Assembly: GCA_021399435.1 (NCBI GenBank)
Contig: JAJTUP010000017.1
Span: 744,001-808,000 of the forward strand
Reading direction: 5' to 3'
DNA: 64,000 bases
Source: Diaporthe sp. PMI_573
Lineage: Eukaryota > Ascomycota > Sordariomycetes > Diaporthales > Diaporthaceae
This document shows positions 1 through 12,090 of the stretch, piece by piece. Each line of letters opens with the position of its first letter. Positions within the stretch are counted from its first letter, which is position 1. The notes beneath the pieces were generated by a model that made no database searches, was not told the origin of the DNA, and saw only the letters and a list, made by a program, of their open reading frames with translations. A program made the position numbers and the translations under genes.

Positions 1-468
1 GAGGACCCCGCGGACGGCGGCGGCAGGTCCTTCGACGCCATCGCTTGCGACTTCGATGCCACGTATGGCGCCGACATGAGACGCCTTTACGACGCCAATA
101 ATGGCGAGACGGCCGGCGTCTGCCAGGCTACCGCGCCCTTCGCGAGCCGCATTGTGCCGCTGCTCCAGATGCCGCAGCCCGAGGGGATGCCGCCCCAGAA
201 CGCGCCGCACCTGAGCAGTATTGGTGTTATTGAGAGGTGGCTGAAAAGGGAGTACGTCGTTGACGGTGATAAGGGGTCTACTATAACGGTGGAGGATGTC
301 TGGCTGGGCGGCGAGATGATTACGCCGGCGATCTGCAACCATGTCTGGACGTGGAGAGACCAGATGACCTTGGCGGCCGTGTTCAACACCGCATACTATG
401 AAGATGCTTTTGTGAAGCAGGTGATGGAGGATTTCAAGCAGAATTTGCTGAAGGGGTTGCAAATCTGA
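1..468 (+). CDS. C-terminal end of a condensation/acetyltransferase-like protein (5' partial)
   Basis: The frame is open from base 1 and ends at TGA 466-468, so the gene starts outside the window and about 155 C-terminal residues are visible. The end contains GGEM, a VWTW segment and an L-x-A-x-F-N-x-A-Y-Y stretch. This pattern resembles the C-terminal part of fungal BAHD/condensation-fold acyltransferases such as the trichothecene 15-O-acetyltransferase type, where this strand packs under the active-site channel. The catalytic HxxxD motif would lie upstream and cannot be seen, so substrate and activity are unknown. The assignment rests on sequence impression only. A TTG/ATG inside the segment (ATG 76) is not the true start. 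Confidence 0.5.
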   Translation, partial: EDPADGGGRSFDAIACDFDATYGADMRRLYDANNGETAGVCQATAPFASRIVPLLQMPQPEGMPPQNAPHLSSIGVIERWLKREYVVDGDKGSTITVEDVWLGGEMITPAICNHVWTWRDQMTLAAVFNTAYYEDAFVKQVMEDFKQNLLKGLQI

Positions 469-823
469 GGCTTCGATGATAGCAGATTCGTATCACTCCG
501 TCTTCAACACATTTCATGACATGGGAAAGCTGGAATTGATTGTACCTCTCAAGATGGGCTGTTATGTGGAATGACCAAATACCGATGATGGACAATAATT
601 TAGCCTCAGCTTACTCGCTTGAAAGAGGCCAACATAGGCTTGGTCTTAACTCAGAACGATTTGAGAAGGTCTACATATCTAGATAGACAAATTTGTGAGA
701 ATCGAGCTTATCGTACAACGCGAACCAGTTTCCTCGGAGGATGGTTGGGAAGTCATCGATGGCATGCGAAAAGATAGCATCAGCCATACCTCCATATTCA
801 TCGTCAGCAAGCCAAGGTCTCCT
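469..823. other. Intergenic, nothing recognised
   Basis: The two flanking genes converge here. No convincing coding frame, repeat or RNA structure was seen. Confidence 0.5.
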
Positions 824-1411
824 TCAAGCCCGCTTCTTTGCCACGCTGTCATTGGCATATGTGTCCTTCAAGGGCCCAAACGCTCCCAGGACGGTCAACC
901 ACCTGGCCACGTTCAAGATAGCGCTCGCCCCGATGGCGCCGGCAAGGAAGTCGTTCCACTGGGCCGGGTTCCAGAAGACGTCGGGATCAAGACTGCAGTA
1001 GGAGGCGTATATGTGGCCGTAGTCGGCAAATGCGACGGCGATCAGGTACCATCTGGCGGTTGCGCTGCTGGGCGAGAAGCAGCAGACCAGGGCCAGAGCG
1101 GCAAGCAGGAGGAGCACGTTGCCGAACTGCATGGTGATCGACAGTGCTTGGCCTGGGAAGTGCTCCTCCTGGTTGAGATTGTGCAGTGGGACTTGGCCGG
1201 CATAGTACGTGAACGGGTCATTCATGTTGATAATGTATCCCCAAACACTGAAGAACTCCAACGATCAGCATGCGGTTCCGCTGCGCACATATCGATGTTG
1301 TTTAGGGGTGCGTTCTTGACGGAAGAGTGATGTCGGGGAATCCTACAGCAAAACTGGCTCCACAACCCCGAAGATCAGGAGTGGGACGGTGGGAAGGGTG
1401 CTGAACGCCAT
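824..1411 (-). CDS. DUF7704-type integral membrane protein
   Basis: Two exons: 1411-1347 and 1247-824, separated by a 99-nt GT-AG intron (donor GTAGGA, acceptor TTCAG). The join gives about 162 residues. Exon 1 encodes a short N-terminal segment ending in VEPVLL. After the junction the frame continues VWGYI, with a glutamine-rich extracellular-looking loop, then a hydrophobic helix (FGNVLLLLAALALV) and further helices including YLIAVAFADYGHIYASY and the C-terminal NVARWLTVLGAF. Small fungal membrane proteins with the same VEP start, a DxGH segment and an FW...WN motif are grouped as DUF7704. Molecular function is unknown. The ORF is intact. It is convergent to the acyltransferase fragment. 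Confidence 0.75.
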
Positions 1412-2083
1412 GGTCAGAAGATATATATGAATGATATGTTGGTAGTGGTAGTGTTCTCGATAACTCAGTATAAGAAGCGATGTAGAGAAAACGTGTCGGG
1501 TAAGCAGGACAAGAAGAAGGAGAGAGCAGTCAGTTGAGCTTATGAAAACGCGTCGCGAGCTTTGCATCTGTTGGCTCAGCTGGAAGATCAATCCTCGGTC
1601 CCGGTTGGGCCGAATGCTCCCAAGGGCAGGGTAGTGTGGAGCTAGAACAGGCACAGTGTGATTTTCGGCCAAGAAATTCCGCGTCAGCCCCCCCCCCCTA
1701 ACCAACCATTATTATCGCTGACAGGCTGCCGTGATCACAAATCTTTCGCTGTTGAAATCCTGTCGAGCTCCCAAAAGCCCTTTGGTAGAACTATAATGTA
1801 TGACCGCAGTTTGTATTTGCTTCCAATCCATCGCGGGAAATAGGACCATCGGATCTGATACAGGACGCATGAAGTTGCGTGTCAAATGTTTGGTAAGATG
1901 CTATGATGACAGCCTTGTAAGCGGGGTCGAGTTAGCATCCACCTGAATCTATCTTCCCTTGCGCAAGTGCCGAATTTTTCTTTCCCCCACCATTGTCACA
2001 CTTCTTTGTAGCACAAGTTTCGCTTGTCAAGAATCCGTTGGTCACGTTGCGTGTTACCTTGGTCAACAATCCAGTTATTCTCA
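1412..2083. other. Divergent intergenic region
   Basis: This holds the 5' sides of the DUF7704-type gene and the HET pseudogene. A short run of C lies near 1689-1698. No gene was recognised. Confidence 0.4.
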
Positions 2084-3845
2084 ATGAATCTCCCAGAGAA
2101 CGTGGCAAAGGAGGGAGATGGGTCATTTCACAGACCTGATTTGGGCGAACCCAAGATGTCTGCCGAGGGTTTGTACGAATACAAACCACTACCAAGTAAA
2201 ACACACATCCGCCTCATAACTATAAGCCCTGGAACGGGAGACGACGCTCTTCAAGGCAGCATCGTGATGACCGACCTCAAAACACTCGCGCTGGATTTGT
2301 TTGAAGCGATATCCTATACCTGGGGACCCGGGAGACGAGATCAGTATATCCTGATAGACGGGAAGCCTTTGCAGATCACGAACAGCATGAGAGAGGCCCT
2401 CCTTCAAACTAGGTTGCCAGATAGACGTCGCACAATATGGGCCGACTCCATCTGCATCAATCAGGACGATATTGTTGAAAAGAGTCAGCAAGTTTCATTG
2501 ATGGGCCGCATTTACAAGGCATCCCGGCGAACACTCATATGTCTCGGACTGGAACCGCACAACAAGCAAAAGGCTCGCGACGTTGTCGCACTGATAAACG
2601 AAGTCGAGATCATGATCAATACCGCTATGAAAGATCCGGCGTTCAAATACGAATATGTCTCATTTCCCTGGCCCTCTGAAAACGACCCACTCGTGGCTGA
2701 TAGCAGATGGCTGTCGGCCTGGGATTTTCTGATCTGTCATCCGTGGTTTGAACGCGGATGGGTGGTGCAAGAAACAGCATTAGTTTCTGATGCTCTCATT
2801 TACTGGGCAGGTGCCCATATAAAATGGATGAGTCTTTTGAAAGTTGATAATTGGCTTTACTATCGGGCAATTCCTTCGGCACGACCCGACCAGGAACAAC
2901 CGACTGATGTTGACGCCCTGCATTCGGATAATTTCCATCTACGTCGACATAGAGAGGCCATGACCTTCGTGTCAGAATATCTAGACTCAAGCATTCAAGC
3001 TCTGACTACTCTGTCAATTCTGCAACATGCAAGGCAAATGAAGCTCACAGATCCAAGGGATAGAATTTACGCATTCATGATACTACGACTTTGCCGCCAG
3101 GTACCTAGGAATTACTTCGGACTTGGATCTTCTAATCCACACGGACCACGACGATAATGGCCTGAGCAATATTGGTCGCGTGCCTTCATGGGTCCCACAA
3201 TGGAATAATGGGGCCAACGTCTCGCCCCTTCACATTCACGACAACTCCTGTAAAAGACTTCGTTTGGACGACCACACGCATCGACCAGAAAGTACCAACA
3301 TTGTACATGGCCACCAGCTCCGACTACGAGGGGTATTTATTAACGTTGTTCAATATGCATCCAGGAGAGTTGCTAATGATCAAAATTATCCGTCTGAACA
3401 GCTGCTCGGGCTGTGGCGGGAGGTCAAGGCAGAAAACACTCAGCATCTAGGATCGTTTAGCAACCACCGTGGCTTCGCATTTCTCGATGCAGTGTCTCTT
3501 GGGCGGCCCAGGGGTGAATTGGCGCAGTGGGACGCGGCGAAAAGAGAGTTTGCACAATGCTTGGAGGTCGACAACGAGACAGCCGTAGCATTGTCACGGC
3601 GATCCACTCAAGAGTGTCGATTAAACCGTCACGCGAACCGCATCTCGCTTTTGGCCATAGATCGCCTAGGGAATCGCCGTATTATCGTCCTCGGGCAAGG
3701 GTTTCTCGGAGTCACATCAGCTGCCGCTCGCCAGGGCGATCTGTGCGCACTGGTAGACGGGTTATGTGTCACACGGAAGGAAACCCACCTTTGGTGGAGT
3801 ACGTTTAGGCAACCAGCGGGCCCTGTGGGCCAGCTGAAGGAATAA
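2084..3845 (+). pseudogene. HET-domain (heterokaryon incompatibility) protein, internally deleted
   Basis: The 5' frame (ATG 2084, alternative ATG 2156) carries a clear HET domain: FEAISYTWG, then the IWADSICINQ motif, VSLMGRIYKAS, and GWVVQE. HET proteins trigger or sense non-self recognition after hyphal fusion. At DPRDRIYAFM (3060-3080) the frame runs into unrelated residues and stops at 3155-3157. The following family sequence resumes in another frame as YYDFAARYLG...LDLLIH (from about 3081) and runs to TAA 3843-3845. The two parts abut directly, so no intron can join them. About 25-35 residues normally found between these motifs are missing. The C-terminus also lacks the usual PFVLRP-type segment. 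An assembly error is possible, but a deletion pseudogene fits best. Confidence 0.8.
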
Positions 3846-4956
3846 GAGCCTCAGGCATCTAGACTCGATGGACTATATATGGCGAGAGTCTAGCATTTGT
3901 ATCCAGGGAGGATCCTTGAACCTCAAGGATCCCTTAGACCCCCTTAGAGATTATCGTTGAATACCATCAAGCCCTACACACACACTAGCCCTTGTAACAT
4001 TATGCTCTCCACTCGTACTCCGCCCTGTGCTCGGAAAGCTCAATCACTACATACTCGTTGGAAACGCGTATATTCTTCGGGGGACGCATGTGGTCGACGG
4101 AGTAGCCCGCACCCTTCGCTCAGACAAAGACTACAAGGACTGGATTGGGGAATATATGCCCGCCAAAAACATTATCCTTGTATAGACTCGACATGCTCCA
4201 GTCTGTATATTACGCTCTCGAGTATATTCGTCATATGAACAATTGCTCCGTCTTCAAAGCCCGATAAATATGCACCGAACGCGCCATGTGTGTTTGAAAT
4301 CGCTTATAGGCTCTAGCAACAACATGGCACTTAGGGGCCCTGGCCTGCTTAGGAAGTTTTCCAGGTGTGTTCATTGGATCTCCAGAACAAGTTCTGACCA
4401 CCATCATCTAGGCAACACGTTGCACTGACTTTGGCCAAATCGCCAGCAAGCCGAGTGTACGGATAATGAAAACTGAGCACGTACATATACATTGAAGCTT
4501 GCACTGCCACGCGGTCTTCTGGTACCGTTGTTTGGTGGCTCCCCAACTACATCCAATACAACTGGGTGTCAGCGTGTCTCGGGCCAGGTGTGGATGCCAA
4601 GGATATCTTCGAAGAGAATTCCATCATCCAACATACTTTGCGGCTGATGCATTCCATGCATTCTCTTTATCAGTAATACGATCGATCTGGCAGACAGTGT
4701 TTGTACAGCTTCAGCTTACATCACGTGACATCGACCATCCTCTAGGTCTAATGGGGAAAAGGGGTAGAGATGACGTTGGCTGGACGGAGGACGTAAGGAT
4801 CAAGGGAGTTGCCCTTGAACCTAAAATTCATTATACTAATCGACGATTTCTTATAAATTCCTCCCACCTACTTTGCCCTCCCCTCACCCGCCTGTTCAGC
4901 GTACCTTTCGGCGTCCGACGTCGCAGCGCATTGGGTTAGCTTTGTCTCCATTCGGC
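3846..4956. other. 1.1-kb intergenic region
   Basis: No supported gene. A perfect 10-bp inverted repeat with a 3-nt loop lies at 3910-3932. Short open frames here look random in composition. Confidence 0.4.
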
Positions 4957-5767
4957 ATGGCTACCCAGAAGACCTTGGCAGTCACAACTGGTGGCAAAGG
5001 TATAGGATCTCTTCATCTGCAAAATGCAGTCGCGCACGCTAACCAGCTTCCCCAACAGAACGAGTAGAAAGGACCATCCAGATCTTGACACCGGCCTTTA
5101 TTGGTGACCCAGTATTCACGTGGTTACTGCACACGACCGACTCAAAGAAGCATGGCGCCGTCCTCCCGAAGCTCTTCCGCGGCTTCTTTACCCAGTGCGC
5201 GCTCAACGGCAGCATATTCCTCGAAGTGGACGATTATGGCTGTTGCGGTGTTTTGATGCCACCAGGGGCAACGGTTCAGAATCCGTGGACAATGTTACAA
5301 GCAGGGCTCATTCCCGCGCTTTGGAACCCCGGCGCTGGTGTATTCATGGTACATTCTCCGTTGTCTCCATACTTCCTCTAGATCCGGTTTAGTATGTGAC
5401 TCACAAGGTCCCTTCGCAGCGTGCTATCTTGGAATATGGCCCCGCTGCGGAGCACATGAAGGAACGAATTCTCACCAAGCAAGAGCGGAAGAAGCACTGG
5501 TATGTATTCATCATGGGTACATCCATCGATCGTCGACGACAAGGCCTTGGCGGTGCGCTACTCGAGAATATGAAAGAGCGTGCTAGAGCGGATGAGCGAC
5601 CGCTCTGGCTAGAGGCCACAACGGAGCTCTCTCTTGCTCTGTATCTGAAGCATGGTTTCCAAAATCACGGGGAAGTCATTCTAGGGAAGGGAAAAGTGGG
5701 CCGCGATGGTCTTCCGAAGAAAGATGGCGAGGGCATAGTGATATGGTCAATGTCATGGCGTCCGTGA
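4957..5767 (+). CDS. GNAT-family N-acetyltransferase
   Basis: Three exons: 4957-4999, 5059-5339 (or 5348) and 5393-5767. Intron 1 (59 nt, GTATAG to AACAG) joins the N-terminus to ERVERTIQIL...AFIGDPVFTWLL, the start of the usual fungal GNAT fold. Intron 2 is short (44 or 53 nt) and its donor is uncertain. The product is about 232-235 residues. The acetyl-CoA pyrophosphate-binding loop is visible as RRRQGLGGALL. It is preceded by the beta-strand WYVFIMGTS and followed by WLEATTELSLALYLKHGF, as in the family. Such proteins transfer acetyl from acetyl-CoA to amines; the substrate is not predictable. The ORF is intact, and the gene is downstream of and co-oriented with the HET pseudogene. Confidence 0.75.
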
Positions 5768-6294
5768 ACAAATGATTAACGCAGGCTTCCGACCCCAGAC
5801 CACTTTAGGCGGGGACACGGCAACTTTATCCCTCATCTCCTTTTCTAAATCGTTCTTCAATGTCCCCTGCCTCTCAGGTGCCAGTGACTGCTCACTTGTG
5901 GGAAACGCCATCTCACGCTATCACGAAAGAGAACGTTACTCAAGTGTGACCGAGGATTCAGATATCACATTACTATGCATTCGGTAAAAATGCACTTACA
6001 CTTGGCGAAAGCCGACAATCTCCAGACAGCGAGGACGTAACTCTGGAAACCTTCCTCGCCAACCTGGGTACACCTTGCTGCTTTCAACAGTCCGTGCAGA
6101 GTTCCATCAATCTCCCACGCGGCACTGACGTGCTCCTCGACGTTACGCATCAGGAGCACGAGGTCACAGTCGGCTGGACTACGGTCCCGGTTGCCGCTAT
6201 CGGGCGGGAGGATCATGGTTGGCTCACATAGCCAGATCCAGCAGTAGATACCTGAGTGGAGATTGTTCGCTATATATGGAAACAATGTACTTTC
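5768..6294. other. Intergenic between convergent genes
   Basis: A minus-strand open frame at 5965-6285 has no recognisable motif and no splice partner, so no gene is called. Confidence 0.4.
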
Positions 6295-8086
6295 TCACGA
6301 AGTTTCCCTCCGCCTCACCATAATCATCTGCTCCATATCCGGACCTATCCTCTCGTCCATGACCCAATTCTTCGGCCGCTCCGTCTGCCCCTCGGGATAT
6401 TTGAATTCGTATTGAGTAAGCAACAAGCACAACACGAGCTTGATCTGCGCACTCGCATACCACCGTCCCGGGCAGGCCTGTCGTCCCGCTCCGAACCAGG
6501 AGTCACCAGCAGCCACGGAGCTGAACAAATTGGCCGCGTCCGTCTCCGGGCCGGTGTCACTATTCGATGAGGGCTTGTAGAACCGCAGCGGCCGGAACTC
6601 GGCGGGGGACTCATACCGCGCAGGATCTCGCGAGCGCGCGTCGGCTGCGGCGCAGATGTGTGTCCCTGCTGGGATGGTGAAGCCGTTGGACAACTTGGTC
6701 GGGGCGAGCACAAGTCTCTGGAACGACAAGAGGTCGTGAGAGTTCATTCGTCCGCTCTCCTTGAAGAAACTGTCCATTTTGTGTAATCTGAGGAGCGTGG
6801 TATTGGACCAGCCGTGGGTTCCGATTTCCTCGAGGGCCTCGGCACGCAGCTCTTCCATGAATTCTGGTTTGGCGCAAATGTCGTAGAGAATGTGTATAGC
6901 GGTTATAGAGCTGGTGTGCATTGCTGCGACGATCAAGAAGAGTATCTTCATGGCTATCGTGTCTGTTTGGGCGTCTTTACCTTTGGCCGAGTCGAGGAGC
7001 CACTGTACAAAGTCTTGTGGTTCTGAATGAGTGTCTGGGGAATTCCTCTTGTTGTCCGTCATTCGGCCACCAGATGCCTCACTGACGTGACCGTTCTTAC
7101 GAGCTTCAACCACCGGGCTCAAGAGCTCCGCCACCTGTGCGATATCAGCTCGAAGCTTTCGACCACACTGTAAGAAGTGCTGCGCGATGGGACGCAGAGG
7201 AGGCGGCACCCCCGACATCGCCATTGAGAATATCGCAACTGATGCTGTGAAGCCCATTATTGTCTCAAGCCAGTTTGGATTCCGCGAGATAAGAGGATCG
7301 TCGATGACTCTGCGTGAGGTGATTTGACCAATGGAAGCAAAAACGAGGGAGGATGCCTTGATTGGGACATAATCTGATGGTAGATTGCCAGGTTAGTTTC
7401 GTTCATTCTCATGGACAAACATTGATTACACCATGTCTCGATTCATATATTTTCAATACCTTTCGAATTGCATTCACTCAAAATGTTTCCCAAGGCCAAA
7501 TCTGCTTCCTCTTTCATTTGTGGGAGCAAAATATCTGGGATATTGTTAGTCACCCTGCTCTCATTTGCGCTCGGGGTAGTACTGGTTCGTTTACCAAGTT
7601 TCTTTGTCAACTGGTGCCTGACTATATCTCGGTGGACAGTCGTGCCTCGGACAGCATTGAGTTTGGTGTATTCCCCCATGAAACGCTCAAGAAGCTCCTC
7701 CTTGAAACTGATTTGGGTGTCTGGGAGGTTTTTGAGTTCGTCAATGAAAATATCAGGGATGACCAGTCTTTGGCTGTCACCCGTCTGTATAAGATACGGA
7801 GTAGATTTATGCTGTCATGTTTCTTCTTGTCAAAGCCAGAACTCAAAAAAATATCAAATTCCACGGGATATGTTGAACAAACCTGCTTATACCCTCGCTC
7901 CAGTAGCTTCTGGCCGTCACTGAAAAATTCATTCTTAGCAGCTTGCAGCCGTAGTCCGAAGAGACCTGGATCGATGCCAAGCCTGGGTAGGCCTTGGAAT
8001 CGTCGCTTTGATATTGTTCTCTGCCACACCCAGCTTACAATCAAGGTAACCGCCACAGCGGTGATGATCGATGTAGACGACAACAT
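6295..8086 (-). CDS. Cytochrome P450 monooxygenase, ent-kaurene-oxidase/CYP68-like
   Basis: Five exons: 8086-7883, 7811-7595, 7534-7460 and 7373-6295 account for four coding blocks; the introns are 71, 60 and 86 nt, two with CTAAC branch sites. The corrected count is therefore four exons and three introns. The product is 524 residues. It begins with an N-terminal membrane anchor (TAVAVTLIVSWVW), then RGYKQ, HKSTPYLIQTGDSQRLVIP and FIDELKNLP, as in fungal ent-kaurene oxidase-like P450s. The I-helix reads AAMHTSS, the K-helix ExxR is ESGR, and the haem loop is FGAGRQACPGR with the ligand cysteine. All key elements are present and in frame. It is likely an ER-anchored oxygenase of a terpenoid or other secondary metabolite. 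No terpene synthase lies nearby, so the substrate is unknown. Confidence 0.9.
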
Positions 8087-10507
8087 ATTGTGTTCGTGGT
8101 GTTGATCACTTGGCAACGAAGTTAGCTCACAGGATCCTGGACGCCAAGTTTTCTGATCCCATGAAGGTATGGCAGGTTCCTTGTCAGGTTGGATGGTCTC
8201 GGGTAGACTAGACGGCTACGCGCAGCGTAGGCGTAGTATGTGTGGTGCCAGGGGAGCAGTGTACTAGAGGATAGACAGCTGCTGATCTTTGACTGCTTGC
8301 TCCCGTTTCTTCACTTCTCCTTTTATAGACTAGGCTGCTCCGTCTCTGCGCTGCAGTCACGCTGTCGCGAGTAATTTCCGGGACGAAAAATATGAGACCC
8401 TGAGTTGTAATGGCAGTGGGTTGTCAGCTCAGCTTACTTGTCAGCAGAAGCGGGCCTTACGGCTTGGCATCTCAAACTTTATATTGTGTCAGATGCTAAC
8501 CCTACGGCGACTACCTCACCCTACCCCTAACATTGTCTAGTCGTCAACCTGTTTCACGACGCCCGGAATGCAATGGCAGTACAATGAGGACTTTCAATGA
8601 GACAGGGTTCGGCTGCAACATATCATCAACATGCAGATCTTCCCGCTACAGACAACCCAATCGCAACTGATTAACACTCCTTCGTGGGATCGTAGCAATC
8701 ATTTCGCAACATCAGCTCATTCGCGATCCAATGCAGCTGATGACGCCGACGCCGAGGTCATTGAGGTCAACAGGCCGACGGATTGGAATCATTCAACCAT
8801 GGGACCTGGCTGAACCATCGGCATTTCCGTCTCTGGCATCTAGTTGTAAGCTTCCAGAGAGAAAAAATGGGTCACTTCACTCGGCTTGGGGGAACCCAAG
8901 CATTCGCTTCCGAGAGCATCGGCAACGGAGCAACATTCACCGGTGCTTATGCAGGTTCGGGGGGGTGCTGCGATAAGTGCTGCGATAAGCACCAACGCAC
9001 TGTGGGTACACTGCATGTGCCCTTCCAAAGCCGGGTTGACGGATTCCACACCGAGCGGCGAAAGGACAATGCCGGCGTTGACATTTATCCTGATGCTAGT
9101 GTAAGGCTCACTCACACTCTTATCTGTCATCAACCACTCTACCTTCATCTGGCGTGTTCGATTTCAGCGCCTATTGTGCTTTGAACCGATCCTGTCCATC
9201 TTGTCAAGAAATTCTCTTTGTATCACCAATATTACAACATCAAAGTCTTTCTCAACAGTCTTACGCGTTTAAATACTCGGTGACAATACGCTCGGTAAAA
9301 GTCTTGAAGAATTCAAGGAGCACTAGGACGTCCAACATCTCAATCTACCCAAAGAGATCGCCGGCGACGATTGTCCGAAGGTAGATGAGCATCGATGTCC
9401 AGCACCTTTTCAGGGACTCGCGGAGACTCGATATAGTAGCACTGAATACCTCGAGTTCGAAAACAAGGAGGACTTTTTTTGAGGATGAAGACACTGCGCA
9501 AAGGCCAAGGAACCAGGCCAAGTTGGACAAGGACGAGAGGACCTTCTTGGATAAGTCGAAAATCCAGATGTATGTGGTGTATGACGTGGATCAGTAAAAA
9601 GCAGTTATATTTGTCTGTAATTCATTGCAATTTAGGGGCAGCTGTCTGCTCTGTGCTATACTACCACCATAGCCTAACTATTCCAACAATATGTAAACGC
9701 CATCATTCGCTGCCGTTCCTGCCACTGCTCCAGACCGTCTGTATGCCTGTTATTATAGGTTGAGATCACAGCCGGCTTCGCTCGCTCTTTCTCTAACAGA
9801 TTAATTCCGAATGCATCTCATTGATACTGTCACCTTGTAGGGGTAGCCAGTACAGCTCACGCTGGCAGCTGCTTTTGTGTACATGTGATTATGCAAATCA
9901 GCCATTCAAGGTGTTTTTATCAGAACAATAATCCTATAATAATATTTTGACAGTAATAAGTAATACAACTAGTTCATAATACTCATTACCATTTCCGCAG
10001 CGAAGTGGCACCTTTTTCAGCCCGGCGACATGAAAGTAAGCGAATGATGGTTGGTGAAAATAAGGTAGATGTTATGAAGGAATGCTGATGCTGGACGTCT
10101 TAACTCAACAGGATGGTTCTTGGTCTGCCCTAGTCGGCGAGGTCTGGGTCTGTTCCCGCGCGACCACCCCGCTTTGAGTGACGCTGTTGGTCCCTAGCGT
10201 AGTCATCCTTCTTCCTCCTCTCTAGGGCTGCTTCACATGGAGGCTACCACGCCGAGCCACCGTTGCAGCCTGTCTCAGTTCCCAGAGCACTAGCCAGCTT
10301 GTTATAAAGTATCATTGTTTATAGTGCGGCCAGGTGCTGACTTTCCTGCCTCCTTCTCTTCTTTTTTGCAGCCGAACGCACCGTCTTCGCCGAATCGTTT
10401 ACCTCCTCCTTTCCTGTGCCAAGCAAATACTCTCGCTCCTTCTGACTAACTCGCAGCAAAATTCCGCTGCGCCGCACAAATAGTGCTTTCTACGCCACCT
10501 CATCACC
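8087..10507. other. 2.4-kb gene-poor stretch
   Basis: No supported gene between the P450 start and the flavin monooxygenase start. Several open frames (for example 9385-9597, +) are short and lack motifs. The last 200 bases before 10508 are pyrimidine-rich (tcttcttttttgc, ctcctcctttcc), as often seen upstream of fungal starts. Confidence 0.45.
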
Positions 10508-11846
10508 ATGACACTCACAGAACCACCCTCCCATGTGGCGATTATCGGCGGTGGCCTCGCTGTAAGCCGTCTTTCTCGTGCTTGCTTCCGGCTGTACCGG
10601 GCTTGGCCGTGCTAATCTGTGCTCCCAGGGCTGCACGCTCGCCCTTGCGCTGCATGATCTCAACATCCCCTCTACTATATACGAGTCCCGTTCCGAGGAG
10701 TTTGACCAGGGCGGCGGGGTGATGTTGTCTCCGAACGCCCTGCGGGTCCTCGAGAGTGTCGGGGTCTATCAGCGCGTGCGCAGCAAATCGCTGGAGTTTG
10801 ATGTGCTCACCTTCAAGGATGTGAAGGATCAGACCACCGACGAATACTACTTTGGTTCCGAGAAGCTCTACGGATACGACGCTATCCGTATCATGCGCAA
10901 GGAGCTGCTCGATGAGATGAGAGTCATGCTCAAGGAGCGCCATATCGCTATCCATTTCGATAGCAGGCTTGCCAGTATCACCTCGGACGGCCTCGACAAG
11001 GTGGACTTTACCTTCTCCAATGGCCAGACGGGGTCCGCCCCCTTGGTGATTGGAGCCGATGGCATCCACTCGACAGTGCGCGGGACATTCCTGCCCCAGG
11101 TAAAGCCGATGTATGCCGGTTTCATGGGCATCAACAGCGTTGTGAAGAGAGCTGATCTTCGAATTCCCGAGGGCTACAAGCTCCCGGCGACGGTCATAGC
11201 GAAGCATGGTGCATTCCTACTTGTGCCGCAAAAGCCGGACGGGTCTGAGCTCTTCATTGGGTCTCAGAGGCGCTTTGCTGAGCTGGACGCCGCGGGCTGG
11301 GAGGAGCTGAGAAAGGACAAGCAAAAGCTGTATGACATGCTGCAGGAGAACAAGGCTGACTGGCCGGACGTGGTGCAGTCAGCGTTGGAAGCGACCCCGG
11401 TCGACAGGATGGGCTTCTGGGCCTTCTACGGCATCCCGCCTTTGGCATCATGGCTGTCTGACTCCAAGAGGATCATCTTGGTGGGCGACGCCGCACACGC
11501 GATCCCACCAACCGCCGGACAGGGTGCCAACCAAGCATTTGAGGATGTTCGAGCCCTGGCTACGCTGCTAGCCAAGCTTTCGCCAAGCGTGCCGCTTGAC
11601 AAGGCGGCCGCGCAGTGGCAGGCGTACCGCCAGGATCGCGTCAAGAAGGTCCTGGACCTGACCCAGCAGATGAACGCGAAGAGGCTGCCGGAGGCCGAGC
11701 GGGCCAAGCTGCCGCCAGGGGCGATCTGGACCGACCAATCGCTCACCCGTGGCGACGGCGGAGAGCTGCGTTGGTTGTATGACCCAGACTTGGCGCAGGA
11801 GGCACAGAAGTGGGTGCAGGAGGTGGAGCAGGCTGCTTCTTCTTGA
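10508..11846 (+). CDS. FAD-dependent aromatic hydroxylase (salicylate hydroxylase-like)
   Basis: Two exons: 10508-10561 and 10629-11846, with a 67-nt intron (GTAAGC to CCCAG) that falls inside the dinucleotide-binding loop. Joining restores VAIIGGGLAGCTLAL, the GxGxxG FAD motif at residues 10-24. The DG motif is LVIGADGIHSTVR and the second FAD-contacting motif is GDAAHAIPPTAGQGANQAFED. Length (423 residues) and motif order match group A flavoprotein monooxygenases, which hydroxylate phenolic substrates with NAD(P)H and O2. No signal peptide is seen. The gene is intact and GC-rich at third positions. It is convergent, with a 244-bp gap, to a broken MOSC-reductase gene that may once have worked with it. 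Confidence 0.9.
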
Positions 11847-12090
11847 CGGACGTCGGAAAAGGGATAGTGCCGGAGCGGATTGATATGCGGGATGAATCCG
11901 TTTGGGGGTCGATGTACCAACTTTGCTTGCCATGTTGCTCGACCTGTTCCGAGTCTTCCTTTAAACCCACTTCCTGAAGAGTACGTATAGGGCTGGTGTC
12001 ATCGGCATCTAGTCTCCATTTTCTTTTTAAATTTCCTTCTGGTTTGTCTTGTACAGCAAGTCAACTAGACAAGCCTGGTATTTGTGTGGT
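11847..12090. other. Shared 3' region of convergent genes
   Basis: A 244-bp gap between the stop of the flavin hydroxylase and the stop of the MOSC-reductase pseudogene. No other content seen. Confidence 0.5.

Noticed and set aside
695..1330. 211-residue plus-strand ORF
   Set aside because: Lies opposite the DUF7704-type gene, which has coherent helices and a clean intron.
7362..8105. 247-residue plus-strand ORF
   Set aside because: Antisense to the spliced P450, whose motifs are all in frame on the minus strand.
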